Positions 25,725 through 34,419 of a DNA stretch of 64,000 bases are shown one piece after another; the stretch's first letter is position 1; each line of letters begins with the position of its first letter. This DNA comes from Plastoroseomonas hellenica. Lineage in GTDB: Bacteria > Pseudomonadota > Alphaproteobacteria > Acetobacterales > Acetobacteraceae. The notes beneath the pieces are model-generated. The model saw only the letters and a list, made by a program, of their open reading frames with translations. It was not told the DNA's origin and did not search any database. The stretch is taken from assembly GCF_018129085.1 (NCBI RefSeq), contig NZ_JAAGBB010000021.1, forward strand, positions 60,836 through 124,835. The letters run 5' to 3'. A program made the translations under genes and the position numbers.

Positions 25725-25972
25725 GGCGGCGCCCCTCCCATTCGGATGCGGGACATCCGCATGGTGAAGCAAACACGCGGGCGCTGGCGCCGGCCGTGCA
25801 GCCACAACTTCGTGATACGGCGCCGCACCGGAGGGCGCGGCCGTATGACACTACGACGACGATATCCAAGCAGGCCCTCCGCCAGCGACGCCTGGTCGGG
25901 ATACGCCCGGGGGCCGGCGTCGGTTACGCCGCCCGCGTCACATTTTCGGGGCCTGGCGCTGCCCCTCCCGGA

Positions 25973-26506
25973 TCACTTCACCTGGCGCTTCTCCAGCTTG
26001 CGGGCGAGCGTGCGGCGATGCATGCCGAGCCGCCGCGCGGTCTCGGAGATGTTGAAGTCGGTCTCCGCTAGCATCCGGTGGATATGCTCCCATTCCAGCG
26101 TCTTGATGCTGGTCGGGCGCGCCGGCAGCGCGACGCCGGCATCGCCGGCCGCCTTGTTGAAGGCATCCTCGATGTCGTCGGTATTGGCGGGCTTGGCCAG
26201 GTAGTGGCAGGCGCCGAGCTTGATCGCCTCCACCGCCGTCGCGATGCTCGCGAAGCCGGTCAGTACCACGATCAGCATCGCCGGGTCATGGGCGTGCAGC
26301 AGCTCCACGGCGCTGAGCCCGGACGCATCGGCGAGCTTCAGGTCGACGACCGCGCGATCCGGCGAATGCTCCTTCAGGAGCGCGGTCAGCTCGCCGAGGC
26401 CGGCCGCCAGCAGCACCGCATAGCCGCGCCGCTCGAAGGAGCGCTTGAGGGTGCGCGCGAAGGCGTCGTCATCCTCTACGATGATCAGCAGCGGTTCAGC
26501 GCTCAT
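25973..26506 (-). CDS. regA: RegA/PrrA/ActR redox response regulator
   Basis: The 177-residue regulator has a receiver domain with acidic EDDD (11-14), phospho-acceptor Asp55 in VVDLKLAD, a Thr in VLTGFASI and Lys in LAKPAN. A Fis-type helix-turn-helix (NISETARRLGMHRRTLARKL) forms its C-terminus. Short length, the proline-rich linker and this helix-turn-helix are those of the alphaproteobacterial RegA family, which controls respiration, photosynthesis and carbon and nitrogen fixation genes by redox state. It overlaps the sensor gene by 11 bp. The adjacent oxidase operon is a likely target. Confidence 0.92.
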   Translation of the reverse strand: MSAEPLLIIVEDDDAFARTLKRSFERRGYAVLLAAGLGELTALLKEHSPDRAVVDLKLADASGLSAVELLHAHDPAMLIVVLTGFASIATAVEAIKLGACHYLAKPANTDDIEDAFNKAAGDAGVALPARPTSIKTLEWEHIHRMLAETDFNISETARRLGMHRRTLARKLEKRQVK

Positions 26507-27779
26507 GCGGGTGGTCTCCAATCGCGAGGGCGTCGAGCGGCAGCACCAGTTCCACGGCAGCGCCGCCTTCGGGGCGGTTGCTGACCGTGGCGGTGCCGCC
26601 GAGCTTGCGCACGACATTGACGACCAGGAACAGCCCCAGCCCGCCGCCGCGCCGCCCCTTGGTTGAATGATAGGGCTTGCCGAAATGCGCCAGCATCTCC
26701 GGGGTGAAGCCGGGGCCGGCATCGCTGACCCGGATGGTCAGCGTGTTGTCCTCCCGCGCGGCGGCCAAGTGGACCCAGCCGGGCGACGCCTCATAGGCAT
26801 TGTCCAGCACATTGAAGACGACCTGCTTGAGCGCGGTGTCGGAGACGATGGCGAGATCCTCGTCCACTCCATTCGCGTAGTGCAGGGTGCCGGCCGAGCG
26901 CGCCGCGCGCCATTGCGCGACCAGCCCGTCGAGGAAGGCGTTCACCGTCGTCACGGCCGGGGCGTCGCCGCGCGCTTCGCCGGCGGAGATCAGGATGCCG
27001 GTCAGGATCTCCTTGCAGCGCTGCACCGCCGCCTGCATCTCCTGGATCTCCTGCGCGAGCTCGGCGTCGCTGGACAAGGCGGGCATGCGCCGCCAGTCGT
27101 TCAGGATGACCGACACCGAGGCGAGGGGCGTGCCGAGCTCATGCGCGGCGCCGGAGGCGAGCAGGCCCATGCGCACGATGTGGTCCTCCTCCGCCGCATG
27201 CTGCTTCAGCGCGGCCAGGCGCGCGTCGCGTTCGCGCAGGTTGCGGTTGATCCGGGTCATGAAGACCACCACCAGCACCGCGTTCAGGACGAAGCCGATG
27301 AGCATGCCGAGGATATAGAGGGTGAAGAGGTCGGGACCATCCGCCGGCAGGGCGAGCGGGCGATAGCGGGCGGTGAGGCCGAGCAGCCCGGCGCAGGCGG
27401 TGATCACGATCGCCCAGGTCGACCAGGCCTCCAGCAGGATCGCGCCGAGCGTGAGCTGCAGCAGATAGAGGGAGGTGAAGGGATTGCTGACGCCGCCGCT
27501 CAGATGGAGCTGCGCGGTCAGCGCGACGACATCGAACATCAGGGCGATGAGCAGCGCGCGGTTGCTGACCGCGACGCCACGCCGCAGCCAGAGGAGGCTC
27601 GCGAGGTTGAGCAGCACCAGCGCGGCGGCCACGATCGCCATGGGCAGGAGCGGCAGCGCGATGCCGAGCCCGAGCTCCACGACCGCGATTGTCGCGACCT
27701 GGCCCGCGACCGCGATCCAGCGGAGCTGGATCAGCAGGATCATGTTCTTGCGGTTGGTCGTGTCGTCCGCCGGTGGCAC
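26496..27779 (-). CDS. regB: RegB/PrrB/ActS redox-sensing histidine kinase
   Basis: The 427-residue kinase has six N-terminal membrane helices, and with the start used here the ubiquinone-binding heptapeptide GGVSNPF falls at 95-101. The phospho-accepting His213 lies in GAAHELGTPLAS, and Cys255 in QRCKEILTG matches the redox-active RegB cysteine. The N, G1 and G2 ATP boxes follow (FNVLDNAYEA, DAGPGF, GGGLGLFL). These features let RegB sense quinone state and oxidation. I place the start at a GTG (27779); an ATG at 27824 would fall inside an intergenic repeat. Next to cyo and SURF1, it probably tunes the oxidase. Confidence 0.92.
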   Translation of the reverse strand: MPPADDTTNRKNMILLIQLRWIAVAGQVATIAVVELGLGIALPLLPMAIVAAALVLLNLASLLWLRRGVAVSNRALLIALMFDVVALTAQLHLSGGVSNPFTSLYLLQLTLGAILLEAWSTWAIVITACAGLLGLTARYRPLALPADGPDLFTLYILGMLIGFVLNAVLVVVFMTRINRNLRERDARLAALKQHAAEEDHIVRMGLLASGAAHELGTPLASVSVILNDWRRMPALSSDAELAQEIQEMQAAVQRCKEILTGILISAGEARGDAPAVTTVNAFLDGLVAQWRAARSAGTLHYANGVDEDLAIVSDTALKQVVFNVLDNAYEASPGWVHLAAAREDNTLTIRVSDAGPGFTPEMLAHFGKPYHSTKGRRGGGLGLFLVVNVVRKLGGTATVSNRPEGGAAVELVLPLDALAIGDHPHER

Positions 27780-27790
27780 GCCAAGGCCTA

Positions 27791-27897
27791 GAGCATGATG
27801 CGTTCGCTTGCGCTCAGGGATCATGCTCCAGGACTTTGTTTGATCGCGTGATTCAGACTTTTCGGCCGAAGCGGCCTCAAGTCATCACGCTCTGGCC
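27791..27897. repeat. Dispersed intergenic repeat, copy B, with flanking hairpin
   Basis: A 9-bp perfect dyad GAGCATGAT (27791-27799) with ATCATGCTC (27820-27828) is followed by GTGATTCAG (27848-27856), TTCGGCCGA (27861-27869), CGGCCTCAAG (27872-27881) and CACGCTC. The latter blocks match copy A at 11.06-11.11 kb. Repeats of this look are known between genes in several alphaproteobacteria. This copy separates SURF1 from regB on the same strand and may terminate or process the oxidase transcript. Confidence 0.7.
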
Positions 27898-27909
27898 GCT
27901 GCATTCGGC

Positions 27910-28665
27910 TCACCCGGTCAACATCCCTGCCCCGCCCGCGCGCGGACGCAGCCTCGACCTGTCGTATAGGCCATAGCCCAGCCAGCCGGCCAGCATGGCG
28001 GCCAGCGCGAACCAGGTCAGCGCATAGATCAGGTGGCTGTCGGGAAAGGCGATGACCGTCAGCCCGCCGATCGGCAGCCCGCCGGGATTGGGCGTGGCAT
28101 CGGCATCGATGAAATAGGGCGCGGCCCCGGCAAGGCCGCGCGCCGCGGTGATGGCGGCGACATCGCGCGAATACCACCGCTCCGCCCCCGGATCATTGGC
28201 GCGCAGGAAGCCGCCGCCAGGTTCGGTCAGCCGCAGAAGGCCAGTGACCGTGACCGCGCTGGCAACCTGGCCGGCGGCGCGTGCGGCGGGGTCGCGCCGC
28301 TCCGGCGGCACGAAGCCGCGATTGACCAGGATGGTGAAGCCGTCCTCGGCCACGAGCGGCGTCAGCACCCAGTAGCCGCTGCCGCGCTCGGTCGCGGCCT
28401 GCACCAGCGTCTCCCGCCCGTGCAGGAAATGCCCGGTGAGGCGGAGGCGCCGATAGGCATCGCCGGCATCGATCGCCGGCCAGGCGGCCGGGCCGGGCGC
28501 CGCCGTGGGCGCCGCGTGGATGCGGCCCTCCACCTGCGCGATCAGGTCGTGCTTCCAGACCCGGCGCTCGAGCTGCCAGATCCCGAGTGCGGTAAGGCCC
28601 GCGATCCCGGCCAGTGCGGCGAGGCCGAGCAGCGCCGCCAGCCAGGCCGGACGGCGGCCGGCCAT
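27910..28665 (-). CDS. SURF1 family oxidase assembly protein
   Basis: The 251-residue protein has two membrane helices at its ends and a periplasmic domain. Signatures are LGIWQLERRVWKHDLI after helix 1, GSGYWVLTPL, FTILVNRGFVPPERR, and LIYALTWFALAAML in helix 2. SURF1 supports haem a or haem o insertion into haem-copper oxidases. A quinol-oxidase-specific Surf1q is known in Paracoccus, and position right after cyoD (TGATG overlap) suggests that role here. GTG at 28668 is an alternative start. Confidence 0.92.
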   Translation of the reverse strand: MAGRRPAWLAALLGLAALAGIAGLTALGIWQLERRVWKHDLIAQVEGRIHAAPTAAPGPAAWPAIDAGDAYRRLRLTGHFLHGRETLVQAATERGSGYWVLTPLVAEDGFTILVNRGFVPPERRDPAARAAGQVASAVTVTGLLRLTEPGGGFLRANDPGAERWYSRDVAAITAARGLAGAAPYFIDADATPNPGGLPIGGLTVIAFPDSHLIYALTWFALAAMLAGWLGYGLYDRSRLRPRAGGAGMLTG

Positions 28666-29042
28666 CACCGCATGCCGCTCATGTCGTGCGGCGGCATCAT
28701 GTTGGTGTTGAGGTGGTACATGACCCAGAGCGAGCCGGTCAGGGTGATGAGCACCAGGATCAGGGTGAAGATCAGCGCCAGCATCGACCAGCCACCTTCC
28801 GAACGGCTAGTCATGTGCAGGAAGTAGATCATGTGCACGACGATCTGCACCACGGCGAAGCCCATGATGGTGAGCGCCGTCGCCTGCTGGCTGCCGAGCG
28901 CGCCGGTCATGACCAGCCAGAAGGGGATGGCGGTCAGCACCACCGACAGCCCGAAGCCGATCAGGTAGGAGCGCCGCGTGCCATGGGTGTGGCCATCGTC
29001 ATGAGCGGCCGCGCCATGCGCGGCCTGCGCGTCGGTGCTCAT
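28665..29042 (-). CDS. cyoD: Cytochrome o ubiquinol oxidase subunit IV
   Basis: The 125-residue protein has a His/Asp-rich N-tail and three membrane helices (SYLIGFGLSVVLTAIPFWLV, then an ALTIMGFAVVQIVVHMIYFLHM helix and a last LIFTLILVLITLTGSLWVMYHL helix). The VQIVVHMIYFLHM text is conserved in CyoD, which assists assembly of the copper B site. The ATG at 29042 overlaps the cyoC stop (ATGA). Confidence 0.93.
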   Translation of the reverse strand: MSTDAQAAHGAAAHDDGHTHGTRRSYLIGFGLSVVLTAIPFWLVMTGALGSQQATALTIMGFAVVQIVVHMIYFLHMTSRSEGGWSMLALIFTLILVLITLTGSLWVMYHLNTNMMPPHDMSGMR

Positions 29043-29662
29043 CGCAGCATCCCCATCAGGTAGACGAAGGTGAAGACGCCGATCCAGATGACGTCGAGGA
29101 AGTGCCAGAACATACTGAGGCACATCAGCCGCCGCCGGTTGGCCGGGATCAGCCCGTGCCGTGCCACCTGCACCATCAGCGTCACCAGCCAGACGATGCC
29201 GAAGGTGACGTGCAGCCCATGGGTGCCGACCAGGGTGAAGAAGGACGACAGGAAGGCGCTGCGCTGCGGCGTCGCGCCGATATGGATGAGGTGGGCGAAC
29301 TCATAGAGCTCGATCCCGAGGAAGGCCAAGCCGAAGAGGCCGGTGACCGCGAGCCAGGCCTGGGTCGCGGCGCGCCGCCCCTCCTGCATTGCCAGCATGG
29401 CGAAGCCGTAGGTGATGGAGGAGAACAGCAGCATCGCGGTGTTGAGCGCGACCAGCGGCAGCTCGAACAGGTCCTTGGGCGCGGGGCCGGCCGCGTAGTT
29501 GCCGCCCAGCACGCCATAGGTCGCGAAGAGCACCGCGAAGATCAGGCAGTCGCTCATCAGGTAGATCCAGAAGCCGAGCATGGTGCTGCCGCCTTCGGCA
29601 TGCCCATGCTCCTCCTCCAGATGGAAGACGGTGCGGTCGATGGTGGCCACGGTCGTGTCCAT
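29039..29662 (-). CDS. cyoC: Cytochrome o ubiquinol oxidase subunit III
   Basis: The 207-residue haem-copper oxidase subunit III has five membrane helices, with GFWIYLMSDCLIFAVLFATY, the ELYEF lipid-site region and GTHGLHVTFGIVWLV, then FWHFLDVIWIGVFT at the end. It does not bind redox centres but stabilises subunit I. It begins 3 bp after cyoB and is translationally coupled to cyoD. Confidence 0.95.
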   Translation of the reverse strand: MDTTVATIDRTVFHLEEEHGHAEGGSTMLGFWIYLMSDCLIFAVLFATYGVLGGNYAAGPAPKDLFELPLVALNTAMLLFSSITYGFAMLAMQEGRRAATQAWLAVTGLFGLAFLGIELYEFAHLIHIGATPQRSAFLSSFFTLVGTHGLHVTFGIVWLVTLMVQVARHGLIPANRRRLMCLSMFWHFLDVIWIGVFTFVYLMGMLR

Positions 29663-29665
29663 GGA

Positions 29666-31669
29666 TCAGCTCCGCGCCGCGAGAAGGCGGGTGCGCGCAT
29701 CCTCGGCCGCGACCACCTCGTCCACCGGGATGTGGAAATCGCGGTGGTAGTTGAAGCTGTGGATGATGGCCGTCGCGATCAGGCCGGCGAAGCAGAGCGC
29801 CGCGAGCCACCAGATGTACCAGACCAACGCGACCGCGAGCACGGTGCTGAGCCCGGCCAGCACCACGCCGGCGCCGGTGTTGCGCGGCATGTGGATGGGC
29901 CGGAAGCCCTCGGTCGGCCGCTGGTAGCCGCGCCGCTTCATGTCCCACCAGGCATCGCCGTCATGCACCACCGGCGTGAAGGCGAAGTTGTAGGCGGGTG
30001 GCGGCGAGGCGGTTGCCCATTCCAGCGTCCGCCCATCCCAGGGATCGCCGGTCGGGTCGCGGAGCGCTTCCCGGCGGCGGATGCTGACGAAGATCTGCAC
30101 CAACATGGCGACGATGCCGAGCAGGATCAGCACGGCGCCGAAGCCCGCGATCACGAACCAGATCTGCAGCGAGGGGTCGTCGAAGACGCGCAAGCGCCGG
30201 GTGACGCCCATCAACCCCAGCACATAGAGCGGCATGAAGGCGAAGAAGAAGCCGAGCACCCAGAACCAGAACGACATCTTCCCCCAGAAGGGGTCGAGGC
30301 GGAAGCCGAAGGCCTTCGGGAACCAGTAGTTGAGGCCGGCGAAAAGGCCGAAGAGCACGCCGCCGATGATGACGTTGTGGAAATGGGCGACCAGGAACAG
30401 GCTATTGTGCAGCACGAAATCGGCCGGCGGCACCGCGAGCAGCACGCCGGTCATGCCGCCGATGACGAAGATCAGCATGAAGGCGACGGTCCACATCATC
30501 GGCAGCTCGAAGCGGATGCGGCCGCGATACATAGTGAACAGCCAGTTGAAGATCTTCGCGCCGGTCGGGATCGAGATGATCATCGTCGTGATGCCGAAGA
30601 AGGAATTCACGCTGGCGCCGGAGCCCATGGTGAAAAAGTGGTGCAGCCAGACCAGGTAGGAGAGGATGGTGATGACGACGGTCGCATAGACCATCGAGCT
30701 GTAGCCAAAGAGGCGCTTGCCCGAGAAAGTCGACGCCACCTCGGAGAAGATGCCGAAGGCCGGCAGAATCAGGATGTAGACTTCCGGATGGCCCCAGATC
30801 CAGATGAGGTTGACGTACATCATCGGGTTGCCGCCGAAGTCGTTGGTGAAGAAGTTGGTGCCGAGGTAGCGGTCGAGCGAGAGCAGCGCGAGCACCGCGG
30901 TCAGCACCGGGAAGGCGGCGACGATCAGCACGTTGGTGCAGAGCGCGGTCCAGGTGAAGATCGGCATCTTCATCATCGCCATCCCCGGCGCGCGCATCTT
31001 CACGATGGTGCAGACGAGATTGACGCCGGACAGCAATGTCCCGACACCGGCCACCTGCAGGGCCCAGATGTAGTAATCGACCCCGGGATCGGGGCTATAG
31101 GCGATGCCGGAGAGCGGCGGATAGGCGAGCCAACCGGTGCGCGCGAATTCGCCGACGAAGAGCGACATCATGACGACCGCCGCCCCGCCCGCCGTCATCC
31201 AGAAGCTGAAATTGTTGAGGAAGGGGAAGGAGACGTCGCGCGCGCCGATCTGCAGCGGCACCACGTAGTTCATGAGGCCGGTGACCAGCGGCATGGCCAC
31301 GAAGAAGATCATGATCACGCCGTGCGCGGTGAAGATCTGGTCGTAGTGGTGCGCGTTGAGGTAGCCCTCGCTGCCGCCGAAGGCCATGGCCTGCTGCAGG
31401 CGCATCATGATCGCGTCCGCAAAGCCGCGTAGCAGCATGACGAGGCCGAGCACCATGTACATGATACCGATGCGCTTGTGGTCGACGCTGGTGAACCACT
31501 CCGTCCAGAGATAGCCCCAGAGGCGATAGCGGGTCAGCAGGGCGAGCAGCGCGATGCCGCCGAGCGCCACGACCGCGAAGGTCGCGACCAGGATCGGCTC
31601 GTGCAGCGGCAGCGCGTCCAAGGTCAGCCGGCCGAACAGGAGGCTCTGCGTCGCGGGATGGTCGGACAT
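29666..31669 (-). CDS. cyoB: Cytochrome o ubiquinol oxidase subunit I
   Basis: The 667-residue catalytic subunit carries the expected ligands: [10 protein letters not shown] for the low-spin haem, HPEVYI for copper B with the cross-linked tyrosine, LHHFFT for copper [10 protein letters not shown] for the K-channel lysine and [11 protein letters not shown] for the two haem histidines. The N-terminal extra helix and long C-tail match CyoB and not aa3 subunit I. The start at 31669 is 8 bp after cyoA. The enzyme oxidises ubiquinol, reduces oxygen and pumps protons. Confidence 0.97.
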   Translation of the reverse strand: MSDHPATQSLLFGRLTLDALPLHEPILVATFAVVALGGIALLALLTRYRLWGYLWTEWFTSVDHKRIGIMYMVLGLVMLLRGFADAIMMRLQQAMAFGGSEGYLNAHHYDQIFTAHGVIMIFFVAMPLVTGLMNYVVPLQIGARDVSFPFLNNFSFWMTAGGAAVVMMSLFVGEFARTGWLAYPPLSGIAYSPDPGVDYYIWALQVAGVGTLLSGVNLVCTIVKMRAPGMAMMKMPIFTWTALCTNVLIVAAFPVLTAVLALLSLDRYLGTNFFTNDFGGNPMMYVNLIWIWGHPEVYILILPAFGIFSEVASTFSGKRLFGYSSMVYATVVITILSYLVWLHHFFTMGSGASVNSFFGITTMIISIPTGAKIFNWLFTMYRGRIRFELPMMWTVAFMLIFVIGGMTGVLLAVPPADFVLHNSLFLVAHFHNVIIGGVLFGLFAGLNYWFPKAFGFRLDPFWGKMSFWFWVLGFFFAFMPLYVLGLMGVTRRLRVFDDPSLQIWFVIAGFGAVLILLGIVAMLVQIFVSIRRREALRDPTGDPWDGRTLEWATASPPPAYNFAFTPVVHDGDAWWDMKRRGYQRPTEGFRPIHMPRNTGAGVVLAGLSTVLAVALVWYIWWLAALCFAGLIATAIIHSFNYHRDFHIPVDEVVAAEDARTRLLAARS

Positions 31670-31677
31670 GACGGGCC

Positions 31678-32889
31678 TCAGGAATCGGAGGGCCGGCGCG
31701 ATCCGCCGAGCCAGGTGGTGGCGGGTGCCGCGGGCGTGAAGGACGGGCGCGGCAGGCCGGCGCCGCGCACCGGTGCCGTGGTGGGGGCTGGCGCCAGGCT
31801 CGTGCGGCTCCGCGCCGCGATCGCCGCGGCGGCCGCTTCCTCGACCGAGCAGATGCTCGGCACGAAGCCCGGGCCCGGGCCGAAGACCGCGCCGACGCGG
31901 GCGCCGGCCGCATCCAGCGCCGGCAGCACGGCATGGATCCCGGCACGGCCGAGGCCGCCGCGGGCATCGATCGCCATCATCTCGTTCATGCACATCCGGC
32001 CGGGCTCGGCGCACATGTTGAGGATGGCGCCATAAAGATCGGGATCGATCCGGCCCCAGCGCCGCGCCGGCTCGTTCTGGCTCGGCCGGGCCAACGCCAG
32101 GTAGGCGGGACGGTCGAGCATGGCGTCCGTCGCGCGCGCGCGGTCGACCCAGGCCTCGAACCCCGCCGCGTTCAGGCCGCGGAAGGTGAAGCGCATGCCG
32201 GAGAAGCCGGCGCCGCTGTAATTGGCGGAAAAGCCCTCATAATCGCCGGCATGGTTGATGACCGCGTTGAGCCGCGTCTCCATCCCCGGCATGGCGTAGA
32301 TCTGGCCGGCCAGCGCCGGGATGTAGAAGGAGTTCATCACCGCGCTGGAGGTGATCCGGAAATGGATCGGGCGATCGACGGGCGCGGCGAGCTCGTTCAC
32401 CGTCGCGATGCCGTATTCGGGGTAGATGAACAGCCATTTCCAGTCGAGCGCGACCACGTTCACATCGAGCGGCCGCACCTCCTCCGGCAGCGGCCGGCCG
32501 GCGGCGACGCGGCCGATCGGGCGATAGGGATCGAGGAGATGCGTGCCGGTCCAGGTGATGGCGCCGAGGGCGATGATGATCAGCAGCGGCGCCGCCCAGA
32601 TCACCAGCTCGAGCTGGGTCGAATGGTGCCAGTCCGGATCGTAGCGCGCCGCCTTGTTCGACTGTCGGTAGCGCCAGGCGAAGAAGACGGTCAGCACCAT
32701 CACCGGAATGATGATCAGCAGCATCAGCACGGTGGAGACGATGATCAGGTCGCGCTGCTGCGCGGCGACGTCGCCGGAGGGCGCCATCACCACGAAGTTG
32801 CAGGCGCCGAGGAGCGCCAGGAGCGGCAGCAGGGCAAGGGTCCGAAGGCGGCGCAAGGCAGGTCCGATCGCGGCAGGCGGGGTTGCCAT
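31678..32889 (-). CDS. cyoA: Cytochrome o ubiquinol oxidase subunit II
   Basis: The 403-residue lipoprotein has a lipobox LLGAC (Cys30), two membrane helices and a periplasmic cupredoxin domain. [20 protein letters not shown] and [20 protein letters not shown] are CyoA text, and the copper A ligands of cytochrome c oxidases are absent, as expected for a quinol oxidase. The conserved [10 protein letters not shown] is followed by about 90 extra Ala/Pro-rich residues with one Cys (SICSVEE), longer than the E. coli protein. It is the promoter-proximal gene of cyoABCD-SURF1. Confidence 0.95.
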   Translation of the reverse strand: MATPPAAIGPALRRLRTLALLPLLALLGACNFVVMAPSGDVAAQQRDLIIVSTVLMLLIIIPVMVLTVFFAWRYRQSNKAARYDPDWHHSTQLELVIWAAPLLIIIALGAITWTGTHLLDPYRPIGRVAAGRPLPEEVRPLDVNVVALDWKWLFIYPEYGIATVNELAAPVDRPIHFRITSSAVMNSFYIPALAGQIYAMPGMETRLNAVINHAGDYEGFSANYSGAGFSGMRFTFRGLNAAGFEAWVDRARATDAMLDRPAYLALARPSQNEPARRWGRIDPDLYGAILNMCAEPGRMCMNEMMAIDARGGLGRAGIHAVLPALDAAGARVGAVFGPGPGFVPSICSVEEAAAAAIAARSRTSLAPAPTTAPVRGAGLPRPSFTPAAPATTWLGGSRRPSDS

Positions 32890-32921
32890 GCATCGGGTAG
32901 CGGCGCCGCAGCGGCGCGGCC

Positions 32922-32940
32922 ATTGGACAATTTGCCCAAT
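32922..32940. promoter_or_regulatory. 19-bp near-perfect palindrome upstream of cyoA
   Basis: ATTGGACAA-T-TTGCCCAAT has 8 of 9 paired positions and lies 33 bp before the cyoA ATG in the 107-bp divergent spacer shared with the MFS gene. It is AT-rich against a GC-rich background. It is not an FNR box (TTGAT-N4-ATCAA). It could be an operator for the oxidase operon, for the MFS gene, or for both. Confidence 0.5.
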
Positions 32941-32996
32941 CCCCCGCCGCTGCCGGTCAGGCTAGGACACCGACTGGACGATCAGGAACAGCGCCG

Positions 32997-34328
32997 ATGA
33001 TGGTCGCAGCCGCCGAACCGAGCCCACAGCCCCTCGGGCAGGAGTTGCCGGAGGCCCATGCCCGCCATGGGGAGGTGAACCCGGGCGAGATCGCGGTCGG
33101 CGTGATCATCGGCCGCACCTCGGAGTTCTTCGACTTCTTCGTCTACGCGATCGCCTCGGTCGTCGTCTTCCCGCAACTCGTCTTCCCCGATGCCGATCCG
33201 CTGACCGGCACGCTCTATTCCTTCGCGATCTTCGCCCTCGCCTTCGTCGCGCGTCCCTTCGGCACCGCGCTGTTCATGGCGATCGACCGCGCGCATGGGC
33301 GCGGCACCAAGCTGACCATCGCGCTGTTCCTGCTCGGCTGCTCGACGGTCGCGGTCGCCTTCCTGCCGGGACAGGCACAGATCGGTGCCGCGTCGCCGCT
33401 GCTGCTGGCGCTGCTCCGCATCGGCCAGGGCCTGGCGCTCGGCGGCACCTGGGACGGGCTCGCCTCGCTCCTCGCGCTCAATGCGCCGAGGCAGCGGCGC
33501 GGCTGGTACGCGATGATCCCGCAGCTCGGCGCCCCGCTCGGCCTGATCGTGGCGAGCGGGCTCTTCGCCTTCTTCCTCGGCTCTCTCTCGGCGGAGGATT
33601 TCTTCGACTGGGGCTGGCGCTACCCCTTCTTCGTCGCCTTCGCGATCAATGTCGTCGCCCTCTTCGCACGGCTTCGCATCGTGGTGACGCCGGATTACAC
33701 CAAGCTGTTCGAGAGCCAGGCATTGCAGCCGGCGCCGGTCGGCGCGACGCTCCGCGCGCATTGGCGTGACGTCGTCATCGGCGCCTTCACGCCGCTCGCC
33801 AGCTTTGCGCTGTTCCACATGGTGACGGTCTTCCCGCTCTCCTGGGTCTTCCTGTTCACGCGGCAGGCGCCGGCACGCTTCCTGGCGATCGAGGCGGCGG
33901 GCGCGGTGATCGGGGTACTGGCGATCATCGCCTCCGGCATGGTCGCTGACAGGATCGGCCGGCGCGCGCTGCTCGGCGTCACCGCCGTCGCGATCGCCGC
34001 CTTCAGCGGCTTCGCGCCGCAACTCCTGGATGGCGGCGACATCGGGGAGGCGGTGTTCATGGCGCTGGGCTTCGTGCTGCTCGGCCTCGCCTTCGGGCAA
34101 TCCTCGGGCGCCGTCGCCTCCGCCTTCCCCAATGCCTACCGCTACACGGGATCGGCGCTGACCGCCGACCTCGCCTGGCTGGTCGGCGCCGGCTTCGCGC
34201 CGCTCGTCGCGCTGATCCTCTCCAGCCGCTTCGGGCTGATCGCGGCCGGCGCCTACCTGCTCTCGGGCGCGGTCTGCACGCTGGTGGCGCTGGCACTGAA
34301 CCGGCGCCTGGCGCCGCCGCCGGGATAG
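32997..34328 (+). CDS. MFS transporter, metabolite:H+ symporter-like
   Basis: The 443-residue carrier has 12 predicted helices. The first helix region GVIIGRTSEFFDFFVYAIASVVVFP resembles metabolite:H+ symporters (VIGNFLEWYDF in classical members), the 2-3 loop is AFVARPFGTALFMAIDRAHGRG and RIGQGLALGGTWDG sits in helix 4. It would import a carboxylate or similar solute with protons. It is divergent from cyoA. The substrate is unknown. Confidence 0.85.
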   Translation: MMVAAAEPSPQPLGQELPEAHARHGEVNPGEIAVGVIIGRTSEFFDFFVYAIASVVVFPQLVFPDADPLTGTLYSFAIFALAFVARPFGTALFMAIDRAHGRGTKLTIALFLLGCSTVAVAFLPGQAQIGAASPLLLALLRIGQGLALGGTWDGLASLLALNAPRQRRGWYAMIPQLGAPLGLIVASGLFAFFLGSLSAEDFFDWGWRYPFFVAFAINVVALFARLRIVVTPDYTKLFESQALQPAPVGATLRAHWRDVVIGAFTPLASFALFHMVTVFPLSWVFLFTRQAPARFLAIEAAGAVIGVLAIIASGMVADRIGRRALLGVTAVAIAAFSGFAPQLLDGGDIGEAVFMALGFVLLGLAFGQSSGAVASAFPNAYRYTGSALTADLAWLVGAGFAPLVALILSSRFGLIAAGAYLLSGAVCTLVALALNRRLAPPPG

Positions 34329-34419
34329 GGTCCAGCATCCCGGGCAACGATCCCGGGTTCCGTCGCCGGCATCCACCCGCCATCATGCGCCGCCACCGGG
34401 AAGCTGATCCGAGCCGCGC

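Noticed and set aside
25725..25972. Possible SAM-type riboswitch before the MetC-like gene
   Set aside because: The 248-bp gap contains only a 6-bp dyad (ATGCGG/CCGCAT at 25746-25762) and none of the conserved bases of SAM-II or other SAM riboswitches that I could find.
29102..31432. A 776-codon open frame on the plus strand opposite cyoC/cyoB
   Set aside because: Composition (His, Asp, Glu, Gln and Arg runs) is that of an antisense shadow; the minus strand encodes conserved oxidase subunits.
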